The translations under genes and the position numbers were made by a program. A stretch of DNA of 13,844 nt from Bacillota bacterium (GTDB lineage Bacteria; Bacillota; Bacilli; Calditerricolales; Calditerricolaceae). Location: contig PKQU01000025.1 of the NCBI GenBank assembly GCA_017577925.1, positions 1 through 13,844 of the forward strand, in the 5' to 3' direction. The notes beneath the pieces were generated by a model. The model worked only from the letters and a program-made list of their open reading frames with translations. It had not been told where the DNA came from and made no database searches. Position 1 is the stretch's first letter. Every line of letters begins with the position of its first letter. This document shows, one piece after another, positions 5,052 through 13,768 of the stretch.

Positions 5052-6518
5052 TCAAATCCCCTTTTCCTTGGCCTCGTTCCACCATCGATCCATCTCCGCC
5101 AGGGTGGCATCAGCAAAGGTACGACCCTCCGCGCGCAGCCGATCCTCGATATACCGGAAGCGGCGGGCGAATTTCGCGCACGTCCGCGCCAGCGCTTCCT
5201 CCGGATCCACCTTCAGGAAGCGGGCCAGGTTGACCACGGCAAACAGGAGGTCGCCCACCTCGTCAGCCGCCCGCTCCGGCCCCTGGGCCGCCGCCTCGCG
5301 CACTTCCCGCACCTCTTCCTCTACTTTGGCGAAGACGTCGTCGATGGCCGTCCAGTCAAATCCAACGCTCGCCGCTTTCTTCTGGATCTTCCACGCCTTG
5401 AGCAGGGCGGGCAGGGCGTGGGGAACGCTGTCGAGAAGCGACGAAGCGCCAGCTTTCCCCTTGGCCGCGGCTTCCCGCTGCTTCATCGCCTCCCAGTTGG
5501 CCAGCGCCTCTTCGGCGTCGGCGGCCGACCGGTCGCCGAACACGTGGGGATGGCGGCGGATCAGCTTGTCCACCAGGCCGCCGATCACGTCGTCGACGGT
5601 GAAGACACCCTCCTCCTCGGCCATCTGGGCATGCAGCATCACCTGCAAGAGAAGGTCTCCCAGCTCCTCGCACAGGGCGTCGGGGTCTCCATCGTCGATG
5701 GCTTGGGCCACCTCAAAGGCTTCTTCGATGACGTTTTTGCGGATGGAACGATGGGTCTGCTCGCGATCCCACGGGCATCCCTCCGGCCCGCGCAAGATAG
5801 CCACAACCTCGCGCAGGCGGTCAAACCGGCGGTTCACGACCCGCGGATCGTCCGTCGGCGGCACGTAAACGAGGGTCAAGTTGTCCGTCGCCAGACGGTC
5901 CAACAGATACAGCGGCCTTTGCTCCACCTTCTCCCGCTGCGGCACGCCGACAGCCGTGACGACGGTCACCGGGTAGTCGTCGGGGTACACCTCCATCAAC
6001 GTCAGCTTCACATCGGCGGCGACAAAGGCATCGTACACCTGTGTGATGACAAGATGCAAGTGGGGCGCCAGATGTTCGCGGCGCAGCGCCGTCCCGTCCA
6101 GCACGGCAAGGCCCTCGATGGGATCCACACCGAGACGGGCAAACAGCGGATCGAGAAAGCTCTGGCCGCCGCCAATCACGACACGCACCCCGGCTGCCGG
6201 GCCCCGCTCGAGGAGAAGCTGAACCGTTCGCTCCGCCACCATGGGATGGCCTGGCACGGCATACACGACGTCACCACGTTGCGCCTCGCGAAGCAGGCGA
6301 TCGACAATGGCCTCGTATACCGCGTCGAAGGTGTCATGCTGCCGGTACAGGTCGTCAAAGGCGACAAAGGCCACCCCTTCGGCACGCAATTCCGCCGCCG
6401 CCGGATGGTCCGCCGTCCGCAAAAAGAGGCGATCGGCGGATCGAAGCCGCCGGAAAACGCCGCGGGGCATGAGGTCGAGCCCGCCCGCGCCAAGACCCAC
6501 CACCTCAATTGTGGCCAT
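5052..6518 (-). CDS. mazG: MazG family NTP pyrophosphohydrolase with methylase-like N-terminus (YabN)
   Basis: A 488-residue two-part protein. Residues 1 to about 225 form a tetrapyrrole (corrin/porphyrin) methylase-like domain (VVGLGAGGLDLM at 6-17, VYAVPGHPMVAERT at 85-98). The rest is a tandem MazG region. The first repeat has CPWD (248-251), EEAFE (265-269), EELGD (284-288) and RRHPHVFGD (321-329). The second has EEEVREV and DEVGD (419-423). The Glu/Asp residues of EExxE...ExxD bind the metal ions that hydrolyse nucleoside triphosphates to monophosphates and pyrophosphate, a house-cleaning role. The length and layout equal B. subtilis YabN; the N-terminal domain's role is unknown. The ATG shares one base with the yabM stop (TAATG), with GGAGG 8 nt upstream. 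Confidence 0.95.
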   Translation of the reverse strand: MATIEVVGLGAGGLDLMPRGVFRRLRSADRLFLRTADHPAAAELRAEGVAFVAFDDLYRQHDTFDAVYEAIVDRLLREAQRGDVVYAVPGHPMVAERTVQLLLERGPAAGVRVVIGGGQSFLDPLFARLGVDPIEGLAVLDGTALRREHLAPHLHLVITQVYDAFVAADVKLTLMEVYPDDYPVTVVTAVGVPQREKVEQRPLYLLDRLATDNLTLVYVPPTDDPRVVNRRFDRLREVVAILRGPEGCPWDREQTHRSIRKNVIEEAFEVAQAIDDGDPDALCEELGDLLLQVMLHAQMAEEEGVFTVDDVIGGLVDKLIRRHPHVFGDRSAADAEEALANWEAMKQREAAAKGKAGASSLLDSVPHALPALLKAWKIQKKAASVGFDWTAIDDVFAKVEEEVREVREAAAQGPERAADEVGDLLFAVVNLARFLKVDPEEALARTCAKFARRFRYIEDRLRAEGRTFADATLAEMDRWWNEAKEKGI

Positions 6519-8173
6519 TAGGCTTCCCTCCCTTCCTTCAGCATGCCCAACCGCTCGAGCACCGGTACGAGACGCCGCGTTTTGGGCACCATCTCAAGGT
6601 CGCGCCGGCTCACCGCACCAAGGCGCAAGACAGCGGCACCGTAGACCACCGCACCCAGCGCCGTCAGCAGCAGCGACTCGACGATGCTGGCCGCACGGAG
6701 GGTCAGGTCACAAGAAAGCAACGCCCTGTGCAACGCAAGGTATGCCCCATAGACCACTCCTGCCATGACGAGCGAAGCAAGCAGCGGCTTGACTACCAAC
6801 GTTCGACGTGCGAATCGCACACCCGTCCGGGCGCGGAGGACGCGCAGGTTAAGGAACATGGCCACCGCGTAGCCGATCACCGTAGCCAGCGACGCCCCGG
6901 CAATGCCGTAAGCAGGCCCGGACGGGCTCAAGGCGGCGATCAGGACCACGTTCAGGACCAGCTTCACCGCCACACCGATGATCAGGTTGCGAACCGGCAC
7001 CATCACCTCGCCCAGCCCCTGCAAGATCGACGCCGCGGTGACGTTCAATGTGGCAAACAGCGTTGAAAAGGCGAGCACGGCTAGAGCGAAGGAACCGGTC
7101 GGGTCGCCATACAGCATGGTATTGACGGGTTCCATGATGACGGCCAACCCTAGTGAGGCCGGCCAGCCCACGATCACCGTCATGCGCACGGCCAGCTCGG
7201 TGCGATGCTGGATCGTTCCGCGCAAGTCGCGCGCATTGGCTTCGGCAATGGACGGCACGAGGGCCAGTGACAGGGCCGCGGCGAAAAAGGAGGAAAACTG
7301 CACCAGGGGCTGGCCACGGTCGTAGACGCCTTTCCATACCCCGGACACGTCGGCAAGCCCCGCCCCGTCGAGAACGTTTTTGACGGTAAAGGAGTCCGCC
7401 AGCTGCATCAAGGGCAGGATGAGCGAGCCGAGGGCGATGGGCAGGGACAAGGCCAAGATCTTTTTGATGAGCGCCCCCGGCGGCTCCACCGCGGGCGCAG
7501 AAGCCGCCCGGTCGGCCAAGGGACGCAGCTCGTCGTGGCGTAAGTAGACCAGCATGACGGCCAACCCGGCGAGGGCCCCAGTAAACGAACCAAACAACGC
7601 ACCGGATGCCGCAGCATACACGCCGCGCCCCGTCTCCATAGCCCAGATGGCCAGCACGAGGATCGTCGCAATGCGCACGAGCTGCTCCAGCACCTGGGAG
7701 ACGCCGGTCGGCATCATGTTCTGCTGGCCCTGGAAATAGCCGCGAATGGCCGCCATGACGGGCACGACCAACAGCGCCGTGGAGACCATGCGGATCGGCA
7801 TCGTCAGCTGCGGGTCTCCCATCAACGCGGCAATCAGCGGCGCCCCAAAAAAGAGCAACGCAAAGCAGGCCACACCTGTGGCGGACAAAAAGGCCGCCGC
7901 CACATGAAAAACACGCCGCGCCCCGGCCACATCGCCTACGGCCAGCTTCTCGGCGACGATCTTGGAGACGGCGATGGGAAACCCCGCCGTGGCCAGGATA
8001 AGCAGCGTGCTGTAGATGGGGTACACCTGGGCATACGCGTACAGCCCGACGTCCCCCGTAATCGCCTTGTACGGTACGCGATAGAAGACGCCGAGGATCT
8101 TGGAAATCAGCGAAGCTGCAGCCAAGATGGCCGCGCCCTGCAAGAAACGCTTGTGGCTCGTTACGGTGTTCAT
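6518..8173 (-). CDS. yabM: MOP-family flippase-type membrane protein (YabM/SpoVB-like)
   Basis: A 551-residue membrane protein with about 14 hydrophobic segments. The N-terminus, FLQGAAILAAASLISKILGVFYRVPYK, is the signature of the SpoVB/YabM/MurJ-like oligosaccharidyl-lipid exporters of the MOP superfamily. Members move lipid-linked sugar precursors across the membrane; SpoVB acts in cortex synthesis, while the substrate of YabM is not known. The locus (spoVT-yabM-yabN) favours YabM over SpoVB itself. The start at 8173 is chosen because GGAGAGGAG lies 6 nt upstream and the hydrophobic family N-terminus begins there. The frame continues to 8389, but that would overlap spoVT, its terminator and the promoter of this gene. 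Confidence 0.9.
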   Translation of the reverse strand: MNTVTSHKRFLQGAAILAAASLISKILGVFYRVPYKAITGDVGLYAYAQVYPIYSTLLILATAGFPIAVSKIVAEKLAVGDVAGARRVFHVAAAFLSATGVACFALLFFGAPLIAALMGDPQLTMPIRMVSTALLVVPVMAAIRGYFQGQQNMMPTGVSQVLEQLVRIATILVLAIWAMETGRGVYAAASGALFGSFTGALAGLAVMLVYLRHDELRPLADRAASAPAVEPPGALIKKILALSLPIALGSLILPLMQLADSFTVKNVLDGAGLADVSGVWKGVYDRGQPLVQFSSFFAAALSLALVPSIAEANARDLRGTIQHRTELAVRMTVIVGWPASLGLAVIMEPVNTMLYGDPTGSFALAVLAFSTLFATLNVTAASILQGLGEVMVPVRNLIIGVAVKLVLNVVLIAALSPSGPAYGIAGASLATVIGYAVAMFLNLRVLRARTGVRFARRTLVVKPLLASLVMAGVVYGAYLALHRALLSCDLTLRAASIVESLLLTALGAVVYGAAVLRLGAVSRRDLEMVPKTRRLVPVLERLGMLKEGREA

Positions 8174-8212
8174 GACGGTCTCCTCTCCGCTTCCGGCACC
8201 CAAACTGAGGGT

Positions 8213-8241
8213 ATTATACCAGACCGCTGCGCGACCGGAAA
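8213..8241 (-). promoter_or_regulatory. Extended -10 sigma-A promoter of the yabM-mazG-HU-rqcP unit
   Basis: On the minus strand a perfect TATAAT (8218-8213) is preceded by TG one base upstream (TGGTATAAT), an extended -10. The -35 region is weak: TTTCCG (8241-8236) with a 17-bp spacer. It lies between the spoVT terminator and the yabM start, about 40 nt before the ATG. Confidence 0.8.
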
Positions 8242-8268
8242 ACGAAGCGCGACCGCCATAAGGTACGG

Positions 8269-8311
8269 CAAAACGCCAAAACGCCGCCGTCCGCATGTTG
8301 CGGACAGCGGC
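8269..8311 (-). terminator. Intrinsic terminator after spoVT
   Basis: On the minus strand a 13-bp stem with one G-U pair (8311-8299 with 8295-8283) carries a 3-nt loop. The sequence after it is rich in T (GTTTTGGCGTTTT). It begins about 32 nt after the spoVT stop and isolates spoVT from yabM. Confidence 0.85.
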
Positions 8312-8343
8312 GCAATCCGGGGGGATGAACGGCACGTGGCGCA

Positions 8344-8886
8344 TCACTGTTCCATTTGCTTGCCCAAAAATCCGGCGGCCGTCTCGCACAGCTTCACTTC
8401 CAGCTCGCCCATCTTGACGCCCTCGTCCTTGCTCACCAGGACGACTGCGCCGATGGGATCGCCACCGGCCACAATGGGGGCAATGACAAAGCTGGAATAG
8501 GTATCTTCGGCGTCCCGGATCAATTCGTACTGGCCGGGCGTGGTCTCCAGAATGGTTCGCCGTTCCTCCATGCTCTGCTCAATGATGCTGCCAACGGGCT
8601 TGTCCATAAATTCCTTTTTCGAACCGCCGGCCACGGCAATGACGCTGTCGCGGTCGGCGATCAGCGCGATGTGCCTGACGCTGTCGTACAGCGATTCGGC
8701 GTACTCCTTGGCGAAGTCGCCAAGCTCACCGATGGGGGAATACTTTTTCAGGATGACTTCCCCATCGCGATCCACAAAGATTTCCAAAGGGTCCCCTTCG
8801 CGAATCCGCAGGGTGCGTCGGATCTCTTTCGGAATCACCACACGGCCCAGATCGTCGATCCGTCGCACGATACCCGTTGCTTTCAT
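8344..8886 (-). CDS. spoVT: SpoVT, stage V sporulation transcriptional regulator
   Basis: A 180-residue AbrB-family regulator. The N-terminal swapped-hairpin DNA-binding domain, MKATGIVRRIDDLGRVVIPK to about residue 50, is nearly identical to B. subtilis SpoVT as I recall it. The C-terminal half is a GAF-like domain (about 58-178) with VAGGDPIGAVVLVSKD and ETAAGFLGKQMEQ. SpoVT acts as a tetramer in the forespore, activating and repressing sigma-G genes. The start at 8886 gives a 7-nt spacing to GAGG. The ATG at 8892, two codons earlier, is only one base from that motif. A strong terminator follows. Confidence 0.97.
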   Translation of the reverse strand: MKATGIVRRIDDLGRVVIPKEIRRTLRIREGDPLEIFVDRDGEVILKKYSPIGELGDFAKEYAESLYDSVRHIALIADRDSVIAVAGGSKKEFMDKPVGSIIEQSMEERRTILETTPGQYELIRDAEDTYSSFVIAPIVAGGDPIGAVVLVSKDEGVKMGELEVKLCETAAGFLGKQMEQ

Positions 8887-8960
8887 GGACATGCCTCGCT
8901 TTCGTGATGGTTGGTTTTTGCCTTGGCACGGATTCCGGCTTTACCCCTATTTTGTGTTCC

Positions 8961-8991
8961 CTGTACGTCTATTACCAAGTCTGGCTCTTCA
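8961..8991 (-). promoter_or_regulatory. Possible sigma-G-type promoter of spoVT
   Basis: On the minus strand TGAAGA (8991-8986) and CGTACAG (8967-8961) are 18 bp apart. They resemble sigma-G -35 (TGAATA) and -10 (CATACTA) elements at 5/6 and 4/7 positions. spoVT is sigma-G dependent in B. subtilis. No better promoter is evident in the 268-nt gap before spoVT. That gap also has a GTGCGC/GCGCAC hairpin at 9072-9087 without a T-tract. Confidence 0.3.
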
Positions 8992-9154
8992 TTTTTTCTG
9001 TCATGAGCGGAATTTCGTTCCAAGTCCCACGGCACACAGAAGGACAAGCCCTGTCGTTTGCTACGGGAACCGTGCGCGGATGCGCACCCCAACCACGAAA
9101 GCATGCCTCCGGCGGAACGCGAAAACGGGGGCCCGCACCGCCGCGCGCCGATCG

Positions 9155-10141
9155 CTATGCCGCCCTGGGCAACGTGATTTCCCGGATCAGCTTCGGCAAC
9201 TCCTTGTCATAGAACCGATTGTAGGCCTCGTTCAGCGCCTCGACGCGCAACTCCTCGTGTACCTTCTCGAAGGGCAAGACCTCGCGCTTTTCCACCCGGA
9301 TCACATGGTACCCATATGCCGTCTTCACAGGGGCACCCACTTTCCCCACAGCCTGGGTCAGCACGGCCTGCTGGAATTCGGGTACCCATTCCGTCACGCG
9401 GGCGTTTTCGTACACCCCACCCCTTTCCTTGCTTCCCGGGTCATCGGAATACTGTTTGGCCAGGGCAGCCATGTCCTCGCCGCGCTGGATGCGCCGGACC
9501 AGCTCCGCGGCCAGCTTCTTCGCCTCCTCGTCGCTGCGCCCGTCGGTGCTGATCAGGATGTGGCGCACCGTGGCCACGGTGAAGTCGTTCTGCCGTTCGG
9601 CGTAGCGCTTTCGCAAGTCCTCGTCTTTCACGTGCCCGGCGAGATAGGTCTCAATGCGTTTGTAGCGCACCAAGTAGTCGCGCACGTCGTCTTCCGTCAG
9701 GTTCAGCCGCTTGAGAAGCTGATCCGCCGCCTTGCGCGACCCCTCCGCCTGGTCGAACGCCTGCCGCCACGCCTGAAACAGGCTGTCGGCCTCCTTCTGC
9801 ACGTCGACGTTTCCGGCGCGGCCCGCCAGAATCGTCTCGGCAATGTAGCTGCGCAGCACTTCCTCGCGGCTTTCCGGATCGGTCACCACGGCACGGTACA
9901 GGGGATTGAGCACGTACTGAAGGGCCAGATACTTTTCAAACTCGCCGGCCGTCACTTCCCCGCCCGCATAGCGCGCCACCACTTGCTTCGCGTCAACGCC
10001 GAGGGAGAAGTTGGGCCCTTCCGCCTCGCTTCCCTTGCCCGACGTCGGCTCGGTTCCGTCCGACTGGGCGCATCCGGTCAGGACAAACAGCGTGCAAACC
10101 ACCAACACCAGTATCGTCCACATCGGTTTACGTGGCCACAT
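9155..10141 (-). CDS. Parvulin-type peptidyl-prolyl isomerase lipoprotein (PrsA/SurA-like)
   Basis: A 328-residue exported foldase. Residues 1-24 are a lipoprotein signal peptide: basic MWPRKPMW, a hydrophobic core and the lipobox LTGC, with Cys24 as lipid site. About 55-180 is a helical SurA/PrsA N-terminal-like chaperone part. The parvulin domain spans about 188-285, with RHILIS (H194), YSDDPGSKERGG and the closing AYGYHVIRV (H279). It would sit on the outer face of the membrane and help fold secreted proteins by isomerising Xaa-Pro bonds. The ATG at 10141 overlaps the mfd end by 14 nt and has AAAGGAG 9 nt upstream. It is not identical in position to B. subtilis prsA, which lies elsewhere, so I leave the symbol empty. 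Confidence 0.92.
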   Translation of the reverse strand: MWPRKPMWTILVLVVCTLFVLTGCAQSDGTEPTSGKGSEAEGPNFSLGVDAKQVVARYAGGEVTAGEFEKYLALQYVLNPLYRAVVTDPESREEVLRSYIAETILAGRAGNVDVQKEADSLFQAWRQAFDQAEGSRKAADQLLKRLNLTEDDVRDYLVRYKRIETYLAGHVKDEDLRKRYAERQNDFTVATVRHILISTDGRSDEEAKKLAAELVRRIQRGEDMAALAKQYSDDPGSKERGGVYENARVTEWVPEFQQAVLTQAVGKVGAPVKTAYGYHVIRVEKREVLPFEKVHEELRVEALNEAYNRFYDKELPKLIREITLPRAA

Positions 10142-13100
10142 GATTCATTTCTCCTTTCGGTTTCAGTACATCGGCATACCCTTCCAAGAACCGCTCCAAA
10201 AAGGCAAGCATCGCCTCCGACGACATCCCCTTGACCGGAATGCGAATGCCCACGCGTCCCCCGTCCATTGACAGGGCAATGCGACGGTCAAAGCGCGCAG
10301 CTAGGGCAAAGAGCCGTCCGCCGTCGATCCGGGGCGTCTGGTCCGGGGCCAGGTCGATGCGCACCTCATCGCCCTTCTGGATGATGCGCTCCATGCGGTA
10401 GCGCGCGGCGTAGGTGCGGATCTTGACCACCGCCAGGAGGTTCTTGACCGGCGGCGAGGGCTCCCCGAAGCGGTCGATCAACTCGTCGACCAGATCCTGA
10501 ACGTCCTCTGGCGTCTCCACAGCGGCAAACTTCTTGTACATCTCAATCTTTTGCTTGGCATCGGGAATGTAGTCCGCGGGCAGGTAGGCGTCGACGGCCA
10601 AGTCGATTTCCGGACGCAACGGTGGCGCTTCCGGCTTTTCGCCCTTGAGTTCTTCGATGGCTTCCTTCAGCATCTGCGTGTACAGGTCAAACCCCACCGA
10701 CGCGATAAAGCCGTGCTGTTCGGGCCCCAGGAGGTTGCCCGCCCCGCGGATGGCCAGGTCGCGCATGGCGATCTTAAAGCCCGAGCCGAACTCGGTGAAT
10801 TCCTTGATCGCCTGCAGGCGCTTTTCCGCCTCCTCGCTGAGCACCTTGTCCCGTTGGTAGGTGAAGTAGGCATAGGCGATGCGGTTGGAACGGCCAACGC
10901 GCCCGCGCAGCTGGTAGAGCTGCGCCAGCCCCATCTTGTCGGCATCGTACACAATCAGCGTGTTGACGTTGGGGATGTCCACCCCCGTCTCGATAATCGT
11001 CGTACACACGAGCACGTCGTACTGGCCATCCAGGAAATCCAGCATCACCCGCTCCAGTTCGTTTTCGTCCATCTGCCCGTGGGCAACGGCCACGCGGGCA
11101 TCGGGGACAAGGGCGCGGATCTGCTCCGCCATACGCGCGATCGACTGCACCTGGTTGTAGACAAAATAAACCTGTCCGCCGCGGGCCAGCTCACGCTCGA
11201 TGGCTTCCCGCACCAGGGCCGCGCTGTACTCCACGACATACGTCTGCACGGGAAAACGGTTTTCCGGAGGGGTTTCGATGACGGACAGGTCGCGCACGCC
11301 GAGCATCGACATGTGCAACGTCCGCGGGATGGGCGTCGCCGTAAGCGTGAGGACATCGACGTTCGTCTTCAGCTGTTTCAGCTTCTCCTTGTGCACGACA
11401 CCGAAGCGCTGTTCCTCGTCGATAATGAGCAGCCCGAGATCCTTAAATTGCACATCCTTCGAGAGCAAGCGGTGGGTGCCGATGACAATGTCCACTGTGC
11501 CGTCCTTCAGCCCCTTGATGACCTGGTTCTGCTCCTTGCGCGAGCGGAAGCGCGACAGCACCTCGATCCGCACCGGGTAGTCGGCGAAGCGTTCCCGGAA
11601 TGTCTCGAAATGCTGCTGGGCGAGGATGGTCGTCGGCACGAGGACGGCCACCTGCTTGCCGTCCATGACCGCCTTGAACGCGGCGCGGATGGCCACCTCC
11701 GTCTTCCCGTAGCCCACGTCGCCGCACAGGAGGCGGTCCATCGGCCGCGGCGACTCCATGTCGCGCTTCACTTCCTCGATGGCCCGCAGCTGGTCGGGCG
11801 TCTCCTCGTAGGGGAACAGGGCCTCAAACTCGCGCTGCTCCGGCGTGTCCTTGCTGAAGGCGTACCCTTGGGCCGCCTGCCGCTTGGCGTACAGCTTGAG
11901 GAGATCCTCGGCGATGTCGCGCACCGAGGCACGGACGCGATTCTTCACCTTTTTCCATTCGCCGCCACCCAGGGAATAGATTTTGGGCTCCTTGTCCTCC
12001 GCACCGATGTACTTCTGCACCAGGTCGATCTGGTCGATGGGCACGTACAGCTTGTCGTTTCCGGCGTACTGGATGAGCAGGTAGTCCTTGTGCACGCCGT
12101 CCACTTCCAGCGTTTCGATGCCCATATATTTGCCAATTCCGTGGTTGACGTGGACGACGTAGTCGCCCACCTTGAGGTCGAGGTAGCTCTTGATCCGCTC
12201 GGCCCCGGAGATCGTTGCCACCCGGCGGGCCTTGCGCTGCTTTTGGGTGAACACCTCGCTCTCCGTCACCACGACCACTTTCTGGCGCGGCAATTCGAAA
12301 CCGGCCGACAGGTTGCCGATCAGGATGGTGGGGCGCTTGGGCAGCCCCAGAAGGTCCTTGGCCACGTCCACCTCCATCCCGTAGTCGGCCAGCACGCGCG
12401 CCAGACGGGTGGCCCGCTCCTCGTCGGCCGCGGCAAACAGCACGCGCATGTCGCTCTTCTCCCAGCGGGCCAGCTCCGCCTTGAGCACGTTCATCTGGCC
12501 GTGGAAGTTCTGCATGCTGCGGCACAGCACGTTCACCACGTTCTGCGGATGGGTGCGCGGCACCTGGCGCAAAAAGAGGGCCAGGTACAGACGCTGCCGG
12601 CGGCCGACCGTCTCGTCAAACTCCTTGATCAGGCGCAGGCGGGGCAAAAACTCCCCGGCCTGCACAAGGGCCGTCTGCCACTCGGCCTCGTCCTTGGCCA
12701 GCTGGTCAACGGCATCGAACACCCGCGCGGGCTCGTCGAACACCAGGAGCGGGTCGCCGGCGACGTAGTCCAACAGCGTCCCCGCGTCGGGATAGAGCAG
12801 TTCGACATATTTTTGCTCACCCTGAAAGCCGGCCCCTTGCCGCCACTGCTCCAGCTCCCAGCCAACGCGCTCGCGCAGCTTGTCGCGTACCTCCGGGTCA
12901 CGGATCGTCTCCACGGCCTCGTTGAGGCGGTCCTCCAGGCGGAGCGCGCCCTGCTGGCGCCGCTCCGGCGTGGCAAAAACCTCCGCCACGGGCGGGATGA
13001 CCGCCTCGCTGCGCGGGTCGGTCGACCGCTGCGTCTCGACGTCAAAGACGCGGATCGAATCCACCTCATCGTCGAAAAATTCAATGCGCAGCGGCGACGG

Positions 13101-13664
13101 CTCGCTGAGGGGATAGACGTCGACGATGCCGCCGCGGACGCTGAACTCACCCGGCGCTTCAATCATTTCCGTTCGCGTGTAGCCGATAGCCGTCAGGCGA
13201 CGTGTAAGCGCTTCCATCTCTACCGTTTCACCGACAGCCAGGCGCACCGTCGCCTCCCGCCACACCGCCGGAGGGGGAAGCCGCCGGCACAGCCCGGCGT
13301 AGGGCACCACAAGAACGCCCGTCTTGCCGGCGGACAGCTCGGTGAGGATCTTCAGCCGCTGGCTGCGCATCTCCGGGCTGGCCACCAGCACTTCGGTGCC
13401 AATCACCTCGTTGGCCGGATACAGCCATACCTCGTCCTCCGGCAGGCATTCGACCAAATCTTCATACAACCGCTGCGCATGATACGTGTTATGGGTAACG
13501 AGCACCACCGGTCGGCCAAGGACCCGCTTCAGCGTTGCCACGTACAACGGGCGGGCCGAGCCGCTGAGCCCGGTCACCATCTGCTCGCGCAGGCCACGGG
13601 CAAAACCGTCCACCACCGTTTGAAAATCCGGGTCATCGCGAAACACCTGCATGAGCACGCGCAT
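10128..13664 (-). CDS. mfd: Mfd, transcription-repair coupling factor
   Basis: An 1,178-residue ATP-dependent DNA translocase that removes RNA polymerase stalled at lesions and recruits UvrA. The N-terminal third is the UvrB-like module. The RNA polymerase-interacting (CarD/RID-like) domain begins about 499 with VGDYVVHVNHGIGKYMG. The RecG-like motor has Walker A GDVGYGKT (648-655), the DEEQ box (749-752), TATPIPRTLHMS and motif VI QLRGRVGRS (918-926). The C-terminal TRCF domain follows. The length equals B. subtilis Mfd. Start at ATG 13664 is chosen because GGAGGG lies 8 nt upstream. The frame continues to 13709 but would enter the fin terminator. An ATG at 13652 is a weaker alternative. Its end overlaps the parvulin gene. 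Confidence 0.97.
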   Translation of the reverse strand: MRVLMQVFRDDPDFQTVVDGFARGLREQMVTGLSGSARPLYVATLKRVLGRPVVLVTHNTYHAQRLYEDLVECLPEDEVWLYPANEVIGTEVLVASPEMRSQRLKILTELSAGKTGVLVVPYAGLCRRLPPPAVWREATVRLAVGETVEMEALTRRLTAIGYTRTEMIEAPGEFSVRGGIVDVYPLSEPSPLRIEFFDDEVDSIRVFDVETQRSTDPRSEAVIPPVAEVFATPERRQQGALRLEDRLNEAVETIRDPEVRDKLRERVGWELEQWRQGAGFQGEQKYVELLYPDAGTLLDYVAGDPLLVFDEPARVFDAVDQLAKDEAEWQTALVQAGEFLPRLRLIKEFDETVGRRQRLYLALFLRQVPRTHPQNVVNVLCRSMQNFHGQMNVLKAELARWEKSDMRVLFAAADEERATRLARVLADYGMEVDVAKDLLGLPKRPTILIGNLSAGFELPRQKVVVVTESEVFTQKQRKARRVATISGAERIKSYLDLKVGDYVVHVNHGIGKYMGIETLEVDGVHKDYLLIQYAGNDKLYVPIDQIDLVQKYIGAEDKEPKIYSLGGGEWKKVKNRVRASVRDIAEDLLKLYAKRQAAQGYAFSKDTPEQREFEALFPYEETPDQLRAIEEVKRDMESPRPMDRLLCGDVGYGKTEVAIRAAFKAVMDGKQVAVLVPTTILAQQHFETFRERFADYPVRIEVLSRFRSRKEQNQVIKGLKDGTVDIVIGTHRLLSKDVQFKDLGLLIIDEEQRFGVVHKEKLKQLKTNVDVLTLTATPIPRTLHMSMLGVRDLSVIETPPENRFPVQTYVVEYSAALVREAIERELARGGQVYFVYNQVQSIARMAEQIRALVPDARVAVAHGQMDENELERVMLDFLDGQYDVLVCTTIIETGVDIPNVNTLIVYDADKMGLAQLYQLRGRVGRSNRIAYAYFTYQRDKVLSEEAEKRLQAIKEFTEFGSGFKIAMRDLAIRGAGNLLGPEQHGFIASVGFDLYTQMLKEAIEELKGEKPEAPPLRPEIDLAVDAYLPADYIPDAKQKIEMYKKFAAVETPEDVQDLVDELIDRFGEPSPPVKNLLAVVKIRTYAARYRMERIIQKGDEVRIDLAPDQTPRIDGGRLFALAARFDRRIALSMDGGRVGIRIPVKGMSSEAMLAFLERFLEGYADVLKPKGEMNHVAT

Positions 13665-13705
13665 CGGGTACACCCTCCATGCCCAAAAAAAGGAAAACAA
13701 TCCAA

Positions 13706-13738
13706 GCAAAAAGAAGCCTTAGCGTACCGCCAAGGCTT
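13706..13738 (-). terminator. Intrinsic terminator between fin and mfd
   Basis: On the minus strand AAGCCTTGGCG (13738-13728) pairs with CGCTAAGGCTT (13724-13714), one G-U pair, around a 3-nt GTA loop. The sequence CTTTTTG follows. It lies about 30 nt after the fin stop and about 40 nt before the mfd start. I see no clear mfd promoter in the remaining 40 nt, so read-through may contribute to mfd expression. Confidence 0.9.
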
Positions 13739-13768
13739 AGACCTTTGCCGGTATCCGTAGCCGTTTCC

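Noticed and set aside
4659..6521. Plus-strand reading frame of 620 codons opposite mazG and HU
   Set aside because: It lies antisense to the well supported mazG and HU genes, has low-complexity basic translation and no recognisable family or ribosome binding site.
8174..8389. Upstream 72-codon extension of yabM
   Set aside because: It would overlap spoVT, its terminator and the TATAAT promoter, and it lacks the family's hydrophobic start. The ATG at 8173 has a strong ribosome binding site.
8540..10234. Plus-strand reading frame of 564 codons across spoVT and the parvulin gene
   Set aside because: It runs antisense across two clear genes and the gap between them, and has no motif or initiation site.
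10551..13760. Plus-strand reading frame of 1,069 codons opposite mfd
   Set aside because: It is a mirror of mfd in a GC-rich genome. Its translation is rich in H, R, Q and L without domains, and mfd on the other strand is complete with all motifs and a ribosome binding site.
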